In this document: one piece after another, positions 17,253 through 26,030 of the stretch
How the letters are laid out: each line of letters opens with the position of its first letter
Position numbering within the stretch: the first letter of the stretch is position 1
DNA from: Granulosicoccus sp045110515
GTDB taxonomy: Bacteria; Pseudomonadota; Gammaproteobacteria; Granulosicoccales; Granulosicoccaceae
Direction of reading: 5' to 3'
DNA: 64,000 bases
NCBI GenBank assembly: GCA_045110515.1
Contig: JBGCGD010000057.1
Span: forward strand, 22,407-86,406
Notes under the pieces: model-generated
The model's database searches: none
The model's input: the letters and a program-made list of their open reading frames with translations, nothing else
What the model was told of the DNA's origin: nothing
Made by a program: the position numbers and the translations under genes

Positions 17253-17663
17253 ATGAAAACGTTTTTGATTGCCTATGGAGCAGCAGTCTCCTCATTTCTC
17301 ATCATTGATGGTATTTGGTTAGGCTTAGTCGCGAAAAACTTCTATGCAGACCACTTAGGTGATTTGCTCAGGAAAGAGTTTCTGATGCTCCCCGGTGTGG
17401 TCTTCTATCTAATGTTTACTGCAGGCTTGGTGTTTCTCGCAGTCAGGCCATCGCAGCCAGAGCTGTCTTTGGCGAATATTGCTCTACATGGAGCTGTTGT
17501 TGGTTTGATGGCCTATGGAACTTACGATTTAACAAACCTTGCCACGTTAAAGGACTGGCCTGTTCTTGTGACGGTTGTAGACATTGCCTGGGGAACAACT
17601 TTGGCAGCTTCGGTGTCGGTTTGTGCAGCGGTGTGTGTCAGGTACTTTACCACCACCGCATAA
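17253..17663 (+). CDS. DUF2177 family membrane protein
   Basis: 136-residue protein with four hydrophobic helices. The beginning YGAAVSSFLIIDGIWLGLVAKNFY and the central GLMAYGTYDLTNLATLKDWP are the features I associate with DUF2177. Function is unknown. ATG 17253 is chosen over the in-frame TTG at 17247. It is the last gene of the 14.4-17.7 kb run and converges, with only 10 bp between, on the receiver-HDOD gene. Confidence 0.8.
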   Translation: MKTFLIAYGAAVSSFLIIDGIWLGLVAKNFYADHLGDLLRKEFLMLPGVVFYLMFTAGLVFLAVRPSQPELSLANIALHGAVVGLMAYGTYDLTNLATLKDWPVLVTVVDIAWGTTLAASVSVCAAVCVRYFTTTA

Positions 17664-17673
17664 ACCAAACGAG

Positions 17674-18837
17674 TCAGGCTGCTTCTTGGTCTCCAGAAGA
17701 GGCCAGTTGCTCCAGTGCCTGATACGTGTCCAGCCATATATCAACCAAGAAAGGTGCGACGAATGAGGAGAGATATTCTTCACACTGTTGGCGTTGTTCC
17801 ATATTGGCAGTATCAATATAGTGTTCTTGTAAATAACGAATGCTGTGTAAAATAACTAGAGGCGTAACTTTTCCAGGATTTTCAGTGATTTCCTCATGTT
17901 GCAATGCAACAGCCTCAGTCACGGCGTCTGGCATCATCCAAGAGCGCATTAAATAAGCACCCAACAGGTGTGACGGAGTGTTTTCAGCCATATCGTCAGA
18001 CTCTGCCGTTAAAGCGATAAGCTCGCCTATATTGAACATCATGCCGGCCACTTGGCAATGATTGACTGACGATCGTGGAACCTTTGCGTACCGTGCGAAT
18101 TGATTAGTTAGAGCCCCGACCTTGAGCGCATCCTGATTCAGTTCGGTGAGCTTTTTCAGTGTGGATTTGTCACCTTCAAACTTTGAGAAAACTTTTGATG
18201 TTAGGGTTATGTTTTTAACAAAGCTTGCTCCCAACAGTGAAATTGCTTGGGAAACAGACTCGACAGACTGTGTAAGACCGCAGTAGGCAGAGTTCACGAC
18301 TTTTAAAATCGTGAGCGTGAGTCCAGCATCCCCCTCTATGATCTCGGCCACTTTCATTAATGAGCTGTTCTTCGAGGCGAGTTCTGCGACGAGTTCGTCG
18401 TAAAGTGCCGGTATTGCAGGTAGCGATTCAACGGACTGCATGAACGTCATAAGCTGCTCGTTTGCCAGAATTGTTCTCAATTCTAGTGAGCTTTCCATCG
18501 TTTCAGCCAGTGCGTCTGCTTCTAAGGGTTTGGCAAGAAAGCGGTGATGAACGCGAGCACATTCGAGTATCACTTCTGACTCTGAATCGGACGATAACGT
18601 AAACCGGATAATTTCAGGTTTTAGATTCTTAACCTTCTCTAATAATTGGAAGCCCTGCATGTCCGGTAATTGAGCTTCAGTCACCAGAAGATCAATGGGA
18701 TGACTTTCAACAAGGATCACTGCGTCAGCAGCAGACGTTGCTGTAAGAATTTCCCATTCAGGTCTTGTTTTAGATAGCGATTTAGCCTGTTTCTTCAGTA
18801 GGACTGAGTCCGCATCGATGAGGGCAATGGTGGTCAT
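17674..18837 (-). CDS. Receiver-HDOD protein with Glu in place of the phosphorylated Asp
   Basis: 387-residue regulator with an N-terminal response-regulator receiver (about 1-120) and an HDOD domain (about 140-340). The receiver keeps the acidic pair (Asp8, Asp10), Ser/Thr at 82-83 and Lys103 (FLAKP). The phosphoacceptor position reads LLVTEAQLPDMQG, so Glu54 stands where Asp is expected. Glu often mimics the phosphorylated state. The HDOD part begins SVESLPAIPALYDELV and contains AISLLGASFVKNITL. HDOD proteins act in signalling, often tied to c-di-GMP or motility. ATG 18837 is chosen because family sequence starts there. Confidence 0.85.
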   Translation of the reverse strand: MTTIALIDADSVLLKKQAKSLSKTRPEWEILTATSAADAVILVESHPIDLLVTEAQLPDMQGFQLLEKVKNLKPEIIRFTLSSDSESEVILECARVHHRFLAKPLEADALAETMESSLELRTILANEQLMTFMQSVESLPAIPALYDELVAELASKNSSLMKVAEIIEGDAGLTLTILKVVNSAYCGLTQSVESVSQAISLLGASFVKNITLTSKVFSKFEGDKSTLKKLTELNQDALKVGALTNQFARYAKVPRSSVNHCQVAGMMFNIGELIALTAESDDMAENTPSHLLGAYLMRSWMMPDAVTEAVALQHEEITENPGKVTPLVILHSIRYLQEHYIDTANMEQRQQCEEYLSSFVAPFLVDIWLDTYQALEQLASSGDQEAA

Positions 18838-19060
18838 AAACGTCGTTTTACTTGAATTAAGTTGGCGTTGAGCCAATAGCTACAAATTGCCTGCCAGTTT
18901 CAACGACGAAAATTAATGGGAATGTATCGTGTTACACGTTCATGTATTTAACTGCATCGTAAAGTACGGGTTTTGCTAAGAATATTGCCGGATTTCAGTT
19001 TTTTTTAAGTTTTCGGCTGTGTTAATTACGTGTTGAATTTACTACATTTTTATCTGATTT

Positions 19061-19097
19061 GAAAAAAATGGGCTACCCGCTAATCAGCGAATAACCC
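19061..19097 (-). terminator. Rho-independent terminator of the sarcosine oxidase-fhs operon
   Basis: On the minus strand a 12-bp stem (three G-T pairs, loop GATT, bases 19070-19097) is followed by a run of seven T at 19062-19068. It lies 29 bases past the fhs stop. Confidence 0.8.
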
Positions 19098-19126
19098 ATA
19101 AGTCAATAATACAAGTCTGTAACTAT

Positions 19127-20803
19127 CTAGAACAGGCCTTCAATCTCACCGGCCTCGTTCAGCTTAATAACTTCAGCTGCTGGCTGGCGAGGCAAGCCTG
19201 GCATGGTCATGATTTCGCCGCACACGACAACGATAAAACCAGCACCTGCTGACAAACGTACTTCTCTTACTGGAACGGAGTGGCCGGTAGGTGCGCCACG
19301 CAGGTTTTGGTCGGTTGAAAAACTGTATTGAGTTTTAGCCATGCATACCGGTAGGTGGCCGTATCCTGCGTCTTCCCATTGCTTTAGCTGATCCCGAATT
19401 TTCTTATCTGCTAGGACCTCATCTGCTCTGTAAATGCGTTTTGCAATAGTTTCGATTTTTTCGAACAGTGGCATTTCATCGGGATACAACGGGGAGAACT
19501 GTGATGAACCGCTGTCGGCGATTTCGGCAACTCTTGTCGCCAGTTCCTGCGTACCACCAGAACCGTCTGCCCAATGCTTACAAAGAATGGCCTCAGAGCC
19601 GAGTGTTTTAACGTAATCAGCAACCGCCTTAACTTCAGCATCGGTATCGGTTACAAAATGATTGATAGCAACAACGACAGGAACACCAAATGACTTTACG
19701 TTTTCGATGTGGCGTCCAAGATTCGCACAACCTTGATTAACTGCTGCGACGTTTTCTGGTCCTAGGTCTTCTTTGGCTACGCCGCCGTTCATTTTCATGG
19801 CGCGTACTGTTGCAACGAGTACCACTGCATCGGGTGCCAATCCGGCTTTGCGACACTTTATGTTCATGAATTTTTCAGCACCGAGGTCAGCACCGAATCC
19901 AGCTTCTGTCACAACGTAGTCTGCAAGCTTTAAGGCAGTTTTCGTTGCAACGACCGAGTTACAGCCGTGAGCAATGTTGGCGAATGGGCCGCCATGTACA
20001 AATGCCGGATTATTTTCCAGTGTTTGCACAAGGTTCGGCTGCATAGCATCTTTCAATAATACCGTCATGGCGCCGTCAGCTTTGATATCACGACAGTAAA
20101 TAGGCGTTAAGTCACGACGGTAAGCAACGATGATATCGCCAAGACGCTTTTCTAAGTCGTCTAAGTCGTTGGCCAGACACAAGATGGCCATGACTTCAGA
20201 GGCAACCGTGATATCAAAGCCCGCTTCGCGAGGGAACCCGTTGGTCGCTCCACCCAGACTTGCAGTAATCTGACGAAGAGCACGATCGTTCATGTCTACA
20301 ACACGACGCCAAACCACTCGACGTGAATCGATCTCCAATTGATTGCCCCAGTAGATATGGTTGTCAATCATTGCCGACAGTAAGTTGTGTGCGGAGGTAA
20401 TTGCGTGGAAATCGCCAGTGAAATGCAGATTCATTTCTTCCATAGGAATAACCTGCGCGTATCCACCGCCTGCTGCGCCGCCTTTCATCCCGAAACAGGG
20501 GCCAAGCGAGGCTTCACGGATACAAATCATGGTATTTTTGCCGATGGAATTCAGGCCGTCACCGAGTCCAACCGTGGTGGTCGTCTTTCCTTCACCCGCA
20601 GGTGTCGGGTTGATCGCTGTCACCAGTATCAGCTTACCGTCCGGCTTACTTTGTTGATCTGCGATGAATTGTGCAGATAACTTTGCTTTGTCGTGGCCGT
20701 AAGGTAATAGGTGTTCGCTATCAATACCAAGCTTTGCACCAATTTCTTGAATGGGCTTTTTGGTTGCAGCTCGTGCAATTTCAATATCAGTTAAATGAGC
20801 CAT
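19127..20803 (-). CDS. fhs: Formate-tetrahydrofolate ligase
   Basis: 558-residue cytoplasmic enzyme of usual family length. It interconverts formate, ATP and THF with 10-formyl-THF. Signatures are the P-loop-like TPAGEGKTTTTVGLGDGL (about residues 68-85), GMKGGAAGGGYAQV and FVHGGPFANIAHGCNSV. It is the last gene of the sarcosine oxidase operon, 35 bp after soxG. Sarcosine oxidation yields a one-carbon unit as 5,10-methylene-THF. After conversion to 10-formyl-THF, Fhs can release formate with ATP gain or supply purine synthesis. A strong terminator follows. Confidence 0.95.
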   Translation of the reverse strand: MAHLTDIEIARAATKKPIQEIGAKLGIDSEHLLPYGHDKAKLSAQFIADQQSKPDGKLILVTAINPTPAGEGKTTTTVGLGDGLNSIGKNTMICIREASLGPCFGMKGGAAGGGYAQVIPMEEMNLHFTGDFHAITSAHNLLSAMIDNHIYWGNQLEIDSRRVVWRRVVDMNDRALRQITASLGGATNGFPREAGFDITVASEVMAILCLANDLDDLEKRLGDIIVAYRRDLTPIYCRDIKADGAMTVLLKDAMQPNLVQTLENNPAFVHGGPFANIAHGCNSVVATKTALKLADYVVTEAGFGADLGAEKFMNIKCRKAGLAPDAVVLVATVRAMKMNGGVAKEDLGPENVAAVNQGCANLGRHIENVKSFGVPVVVAINHFVTDTDAEVKAVADYVKTLGSEAILCKHWADGSGGTQELATRVAEIADSGSSQFSPLYPDEMPLFEKIETIAKRIYRADEVLADKKIRDQLKQWEDAGYGHLPVCMAKTQYSFSTDQNLRGAPTGHSVPVREVRLSAGAGFIVVVCGEIMTMPGLPRQPAAEVIKLNEAGEIEGLF

Positions 20804-20838
20804 TTTTTTGTGTAGATCTCAAATAGAGCGGGTAAAGA

Positions 20839-21420
20839 TTAACCCTGAGTGGTGGATGAAACGTTATACAGAGACTCAGTCACTGCATGAAGAAAACTGT
20901 TAGCGGATGAACGTGGTGAGTACAGTCGGTAGCCATCGGTGCCGTGTCTGTGAATGATGACCGAGAGATGCTCCATAGACGTACGGGCTACGGAATCTTC
21001 ATCAAAGACATTGGCGCTGATGTCAATTGGGCAGATTCTTTCAAGCGCTGCATGGGCTTTAGGCCCCTTAATCTCAAGCACCGCCCAACTGTCAGATTGA
21101 TCGCTGACGTATGCGGCATCCCCGAGTAAATTTTTTAACTCCAGAGCAGGCTGTAGCCTCTGCGATTCGCTCACAAGAAAGCATTGATCAGGCTGCAGCC
21201 CAAGAAACATTGAAGAATCATCAGCACGGCTTATGCGTCCTGTCTCAGGCAGTCCAGCACCTACTTTTTCAAGCACAAGAGCATTAAGTGTTTCATAACC
21301 TCCGTTAGGGGTGGCGAGCGACACAATATCCAGAGCGGAGTGCTCGGACAATTCAGTGTCACCGTAGCGTTTACTGAAACCCTTTAATGGAGAGGCAGGC
21401 GTTAAAGTATAGTCAGACAC
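20839..21420 (-). CDS. soxG: Sarcosine oxidase gamma subunit
   Basis: 193-residue small subunit of heterotetrameric sarcosine oxidase, a relative of the GcvT fold. Landmarks are TPASPLKGF at the N terminus, VGAGLPETGRISR, FLGLQPDQCFLVS and DQSDSWAVLEIKGPKA. I chose GTG 21420: GGAGA lies 8 bases upstream and the ORF then overlaps the alpha stop by 8 bases. An in-frame ATG at 21435 is the alternative. It assembles with the alpha, beta and delta subunits encoded upstream. Confidence 0.88.
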   Translation of the reverse strand: MSDYTLTPASPLKGFSKRYGDTELSEHSALDIVSLATPNGGYETLNALVLEKVGAGLPETGRISRADDSSMFLGLQPDQCFLVSESQRLQPALELKNLLGDAAYVSDQSDSWAVLEIKGPKAHAALERICPIDISANVFDEDSVARTSMEHLSVIIHRHGTDGYRLYSPRSSANSFLHAVTESLYNVSSTTQG

Positions 21421-24379
21421 GTAAGCGGTCTCCATCAGGATCGACAAAATGTGGCGACACAATCTTTACAGTGATTGATTCGTTACGCAGAGGGTCAGCA
21501 GCAACGACCGTTTCACCTATTCGCTGTTGCCCATTGCGAATGAATCCGAGCCCTATAGAACTTTGAAGAGACGAGGAGTAGGCAACTGATGTCATCCAGC
21601 CCTGATCATTTTCAAGTGTCGCTTCGGCATCAGTGGCTATGAAATGAGCTCCTGCTCTGAGTGTTGCCGCACCATCGGTTGGCATAAAGCCGACTAGTTC
21701 GATGGGGTTTTCCGGGTTCATTTGGGGGCGGCGGGACAGGACAGCTCCCAAGCAGTCTTTTTTGGTTGACACCATGCGCCCTAAACCCAAGTTGGCTGCT
21801 GTGGTTTGACCATTGAGTTCATTGCCGGCTGCGTGGCCTTTCTCAATTCTCATGACACCCAATGCTTCCGTGCCGTATGGCACCGCGTTAAAGGTTTTTC
21901 CTGCCTGCATAAGTGCATGCATGAGGGAGTTACCATATCTTGCAGGTACGGCTATTTCGTAAGCAAGCTCTCCGGAGAACGAGATGCGGAACAAGCGAGC
22001 GGGAGTTCCTCCGCACACATTAAGTTCGCCGCACGCCATAAATGGAAACCCCTCGTTACTGATATCGAAAGGTACATCAACAATTTTGCTCAACAGGTTT
22101 CGAGCGTTTGGACCTGCAACAGCAAACTGTGCCCATTGTTCAGTGGCTGATATCAGATGCACATCCATTGTTGGGTACAAACACTGACGAGCAAACTCCA
22201 TGTGTCGGAAAACACTGACAGCATTGGCTGTTGTTGTCGTCATAACGTAGTGATTTTGACCCAGTCGTGCGGTAGTTCCATCGTCCATGACGAATCCGTC
22301 TTCTCTTAACATCAAGCCATAGCGAACCTTGCCAATCGCCAGTGTTGAGAACGTGTTGGCATAGACCTTATCGAGGAATTCCGCAGCATCGCGTCCTTGC
22401 ACATCGATTTTCCCAAGCGTCGTTACGTCGCAAATTCCCACAGATTCACGAGTGGCTGTGACTTCCCGATCGACACTTTCACGCCAATGCGATTCACCGG
22501 GCAGTGCATACCACTGAGCACGTAACCACATACCCACTTCAACAAACTCAGCGCCGTGTGCATCCGCCCACTGGTGGCTGGGTGTCAGTCGTGTTGGACG
22601 AAAGTGTTTGCCACGGGCTCGACCGGCTAAAGCGCCAATGGGCACAGGCGTGTACGGTGGACGGAATATCGTGGTACCCGTGTCCTCAATGGATTTGCCG
22701 CTAATCTCAGACAAGATGCCAAGACCGAGCACGTTCGCGGTTTTTCCTTGATCTGTGGCCATACCCAAAGTGGTATAGCGTTTTAAATGCTCAACAGCTT
22801 TGAATCCTTCACGTACAGATTGCGCAATGTCTTTCGAAGTGACATCGTTTTGTAAATCTACCCATGCCTTACCTTTACAATCCGGTACCTGCCAGAGAGG
22901 CGTGATTGTGTAGTCAATACTGTGAGCCTGCGGCGTACGCGTCGCCGTGACTTTGCTGCCCGCTTGGAGAAGAATGTCGGCAGCAGCCTCATGACCTGAG
23001 CGCAAGCGTTCAGCAAGTCCAAATGAGCCGGATGCAGAGCCTACGACCTGCATGCCCGTTGGGAGATCATCCCCGGGGACGAAAGCTGCTATGTCGCTAC
23101 GCCAGGTAGGGCGTCCCCGCTGGTGACACGTTAAATGGACATTAGGGTTCCATCCACCTGAGACCGCCAGGCAATCGCATGGAATGATGCGGCCGTCATT
23201 GAGTGTTATCGATTTGATTCCCAGGCGCCCTTGAGTGTCGATTACCTGACCACCCATCACAATCGATGCTCCAGGTATCGCCATTAACGGACTTATCGAG
23301 CGAGAGTCTACGACCGCGACGACGTTAATTCCCGCATCGATAAGATCATGGGCTGTTCGCCAGCCCGAGTTATTGTTGGTGAATACAGCAACGCGTTTGC
23401 CGGGGGCAACTCCGTAACGGTTGACGTAGCCGCGGACAGAGCCGGCCAGCATGATCCCGGGGCGATCGTTATTTCCAAAGCCGATAGAGCGCTCTGTAGA
23501 ACCGGCGGCAAGGAGTGCGCGCTTGCTATAGATGCGCCATAGAATTTGTCGCGGTAAGTCGCTGACACCGGCCAGATGATCGGTGCATTTTTCCAGTGCG
23601 CCGTATACCCCGTGATCGTAGGCACCATAGACCGTGGTTCGAGTCATGAACCTCACATTGTCCATGCTCTTCAATTCTTCGTAGGCATTTGCTGCCCATT
23701 GAGAACTGGGTTGGTCGTCTACGGTGTCAGTTTCATAGTTCAAACGTCCACCGGGTAGGAAGTCTTCGTCGGCAATAATCACCTGAAGACCACCTCTGCC
23801 TGCCGTGAGAGCCGCGCTTAAACCTGAAGCGCCAGCACCGATAACAAGCAAATCACAGTGGAGAAAGCCTTTGTCATAAACGTCAGGATCTTCTTCGCCT
23901 GATAGCGAACCTAAGCCTGCAGCCGCTCGTATTATGGGTTCGTAGAGTTTTTCCCAAAAGGCTTTGGGCCACATAAACGTCTTGTAGTAAAAACCGGCAC
24001 TTAAGAACGACGACAGATGATCATTAATTGCCATCAAATCGAAAGACAATGGCCCTTTATGGTTTTGACTTCGCGCTTCAAGCCCTTTGTACAGTTCAAT
24101 GACAGTTGCGCGAGTATTAGGCTCTTTGTACGCACCTGTACCCAGTTCTACTAAGGCGTTAGGTTCTTCAGAGCCGGTGGTGATTATCCCGCGGGGTCGG
24201 TGGTACTTGAATGATCTGCCCACCAAACGCTGGCCATTGGCTAATAGGGCAGAGGCTAATGTATCTCCCTGCAGGCCATGGAACTTACGGTCATTGAAAA
24301 TAAACGGTACCGGTGCGCTGGAATCTAATAGGCCTTGGCCGATACGATTTACAGCGATAGTGTTGTTTGAATCGTTCAT
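21413..24379 (-). CDS. soxA: Sarcosine oxidase alpha subunit
   Basis: 988-residue large subunit. The N-terminal 2Fe-2S-ferredoxin-like segment (about 20-110; RKFHGLQGDTLASALLANG, SFKYHRPRGIITTGSEEPNA) leads to an NAD-binding fold (LLVIGAGASGLSAAL, near residue 180). The C-terminal half (from about 600) is a GcvT-like THF-binding module ending in TSVAYSSSLQSSIGLGFIR. The subunit binds NAD and THF, and the enzyme converts sarcosine, oxygen and THF to glycine, hydrogen peroxide and 5,10-methylene-THF. ATG 24379 overlaps the delta stop (ATGA). Note the symbol clash with the sulfur soxA at 46170. Confidence 0.95.
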   Translation of the reverse strand: MNDSNNTIAVNRIGQGLLDSSAPVPFIFNDRKFHGLQGDTLASALLANGQRLVGRSFKYHRPRGIITTGSEEPNALVELGTGAYKEPNTRATVIELYKGLEARSQNHKGPLSFDLMAINDHLSSFLSAGFYYKTFMWPKAFWEKLYEPIIRAAAGLGSLSGEEDPDVYDKGFLHCDLLVIGAGASGLSAALTAGRGGLQVIIADEDFLPGGRLNYETDTVDDQPSSQWAANAYEELKSMDNVRFMTRTTVYGAYDHGVYGALEKCTDHLAGVSDLPRQILWRIYSKRALLAAGSTERSIGFGNNDRPGIMLAGSVRGYVNRYGVAPGKRVAVFTNNNSGWRTAHDLIDAGINVVAVVDSRSISPLMAIPGASIVMGGQVIDTQGRLGIKSITLNDGRIIPCDCLAVSGGWNPNVHLTCHQRGRPTWRSDIAAFVPGDDLPTGMQVVGSASGSFGLAERLRSGHEAAADILLQAGSKVTATRTPQAHSIDYTITPLWQVPDCKGKAWVDLQNDVTSKDIAQSVREGFKAVEHLKRYTTLGMATDQGKTANVLGLGILSEISGKSIEDTGTTIFRPPYTPVPIGALAGRARGKHFRPTRLTPSHQWADAHGAEFVEVGMWLRAQWYALPGESHWRESVDREVTATRESVGICDVTTLGKIDVQGRDAAEFLDKVYANTFSTLAIGKVRYGLMLREDGFVMDDGTTARLGQNHYVMTTTTANAVSVFRHMEFARQCLYPTMDVHLISATEQWAQFAVAGPNARNLLSKIVDVPFDISNEGFPFMACGELNVCGGTPARLFRISFSGELAYEIAVPARYGNSLMHALMQAGKTFNAVPYGTEALGVMRIEKGHAAGNELNGQTTAANLGLGRMVSTKKDCLGAVLSRRPQMNPENPIELVGFMPTDGAATLRAGAHFIATDAEATLENDQGWMTSVAYSSSLQSSIGLGFIRNGQQRIGETVVAADPLRNESITVKIVSPHFVDPDGDRLRV

Positions 24380-24672
24380 GTAGCACCAGCTCTGTTTGAA
24401 TGCATACGAGCGACATCTCGCGCAAGCTCTACTCGAGTTATGTCGTGCGTCAGAGTGTTTCTAGTCACCACTAACCAAGATCGATCGCCTTGCTCGTGGT
24501 ACCAAAGTTCGCGATGCTCGCCAGCATTGTTATCCCTTAGATGCAAGTACTCGTAAAACTCTTCTGCGGCTGTTTCTGATTGCGGGTCTGGTCGGTTGAT
24601 AAGCGAAGCGTCTCCAAGGTAGACGAATTCGGCAGCATCTCTTGGTCCCAACAAAGGGTGATTGATAATCAT
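24376..24672 (-). CDS. soxD: Sarcosine oxidase delta subunit lacking the zinc cysteines
   Basis: 98-residue delta subunit, recognised by RDAAEFVYLGDASLINRP and ELWYHEQGDRSWLVVTRNTLT. The classical subunit binds zinc through a CPxCG knuckle at the N terminus, a His and a later Cys. Here the N terminus reads MIINHPLLGPRD and the later motif HEQGD, so only the His remains and the zinc site is almost certainly absent. The rest of the family pattern is intact and the gene sits in the expected place, so this looks like a functional variant. The start follows soxB by 13 bp. Confidence 0.9.
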   Translation of the reverse strand: MIINHPLLGPRDAAEFVYLGDASLINRPDPQSETAAEEFYEYLHLRDNNAGEHRELWYHEQGDRSWLVVTRNTLTHDITRVELARDVARMHSNRAGAT

Positions 24673-24685
24673 AGTCGTCTACCCC

Positions 24686-25936
24686 TTAATGCAAGTTGGG
24701 TTGAGCGCCAGCACCACGTTCATCAACAACAGCGCCTGTCTTGAAGCGGTTGAGTAGAAGTTCCGTCGCTACATCATGGTGATTGTCTGTTGCTATCAGA
24801 TGGGCATAGCACCACCCACTGGCCGGAGTTGCCTTAAAACCGCCGTAGCACCACCCCCCGTTAAAATACAATCCTGGTACGTCAGTTTTATCAATGAACG
24901 GAGAGCCATCCATGGACATATCCATGATGCCACCCCAGCTACGCAGTAATCGCGCTCTGCCAATTTTTGGCATGATGGCCATTCCGCCTTCACAAACATC
25001 TTCAACCACCGGCAGATTGCCTCGTTGTGCGTAGGAGTTATAGCCGTCTATATCTCCCCCGAATACCAATCCTCCTTTATCAGATTGGCTGATGTAGAAG
25101 TGTCCCGCACCAAATGTAATGACACCTGGAATGGCGGGTTTTAATCCTTCTGAGACAAAGGCCTGAAGCACATGGCTTTCGATTGGCAGACGCATGCCTG
25201 CTAAAGACATCACGCGTCCTGAGGAGCCTGCCACGCAAACGGCCACTTTCTTAGCGCCAATGCGACCGCGGCTAGTATCAACTCCGACGCATCGACCATT
25301 GTCCATAGTGAAACCGGTGACTTCGCAGTTTTGAATGATATCGACGCCGCGACCGTCTGCGCCTCTGGCGTATCCCCAGGCTACGGCGTCGTGCCGGACC
25401 GTGCCGCCTCGTGGCTGCCACAAGCCGCCTTTGATAGGAAAGCGTGCATTGGTGAAGTCCAAATCAGGGCAAAGATTTCTGATGCCGTCTTCATCGAGTA
25501 AAACAGAATCGGCACCGGCCAGACGCATGGAGTTTCCGCGTCTCGCGAAAGCATCCCGCTGTGCATCGCTGTGGTAGAGATTGACGATTCCCCTTTGGGA
25601 TACCATCGCGTTGTAGTTGAAATCCTGCTCTAAGCCTTCCCACAGTTTTAAAGAGAGTTCATAGAATGGCTCGTTACCCGGAAGCATGTAGTTTGATCGG
25701 ATAATGGTGGTATTGCGGCCAACGTTGCCGGATCCAATCCAGCCTTTTTCCAGCACCGCCACGTTAGTGATGCCATGCTCTTTCGCTAAATAGTGAGCTG
25801 TTGCGAGCCCGTGACCTCCGCCACCTACGATGATGACGTCGTACTGTTTTTTCGGTTCGGGATCGCGCCACGCAGGCTTCCATCCTTTATTACCGGTCAG
25901 ACCCTCTTTGAGTACTTGAAATGCGGAATAGCGCAC
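24686..25936 (-). CDS. soxB: Sarcosine oxidase beta subunit
   Basis: 416-residue flavoprotein subunit that carries out the oxidation of sarcosine. It has the FAD-binding DVIIVGGGGHGLATAHYLA (about residues 33-51). GGTVRHDAVAWG holds the His that carries covalent FMN in characterised enzymes. The C-terminal YFNGGWCYGGFKATPASGW is typical. GTG 25936 is chosen because RYSAFQVLKEGL matches the normal family beginning, although no strong ribosome-binding site precedes it. First gene of soxBDAG-fhs, divergent from the GlxA-type regulator. Symbol clashes with the sulfur soxB at 47084. Confidence 0.95.
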   Translation of the reverse strand: MRYSAFQVLKEGLTGNKGWKPAWRDPEPKKQYDVIIVGGGGHGLATAHYLAKEHGITNVAVLEKGWIGSGNVGRNTTIIRSNYMLPGNEPFYELSLKLWEGLEQDFNYNAMVSQRGIVNLYHSDAQRDAFARRGNSMRLAGADSVLLDEDGIRNLCPDLDFTNARFPIKGGLWQPRGGTVRHDAVAWGYARGADGRGVDIIQNCEVTGFTMDNGRCVGVDTSRGRIGAKKVAVCVAGSSGRVMSLAGMRLPIESHVLQAFVSEGLKPAIPGVITFGAGHFYISQSDKGGLVFGGDIDGYNSYAQRGNLPVVEDVCEGGMAIMPKIGRARLLRSWGGIMDMSMDGSPFIDKTDVPGLYFNGGWCYGGFKATPASGWCYAHLIATDNHHDVATELLLNRFKTGAVVDERGAGAQPNLH

Positions 25937-25994
25937 GGCCGTTTACTCGATTGCTTGTTGAGTGAAGAATGAATCATTTACGAGTACTTGTGTC

Positions 25995-26030
25995 TGTCCT
26001 AAAAAGACGTAAACTTGTCTTATATGGACA
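25995..26030. promoter_or_regulatory. Two TGTC-N7-GAC dyads between soxB and its presumed regulator
   Basis: TGTC-CTAAAAA-GACG at 25995-26009 and TGTC-TTATATG-GACA at 26016-26030. Their starts are exactly 21 bp apart, two helical turns. The second covers the regulator's start codon (26024). Spacing and location suit a dimeric or tandem AraC-family operator controlling both directions. Direct observation of the repeats; regulatory role inferred. Confidence 0.5.
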
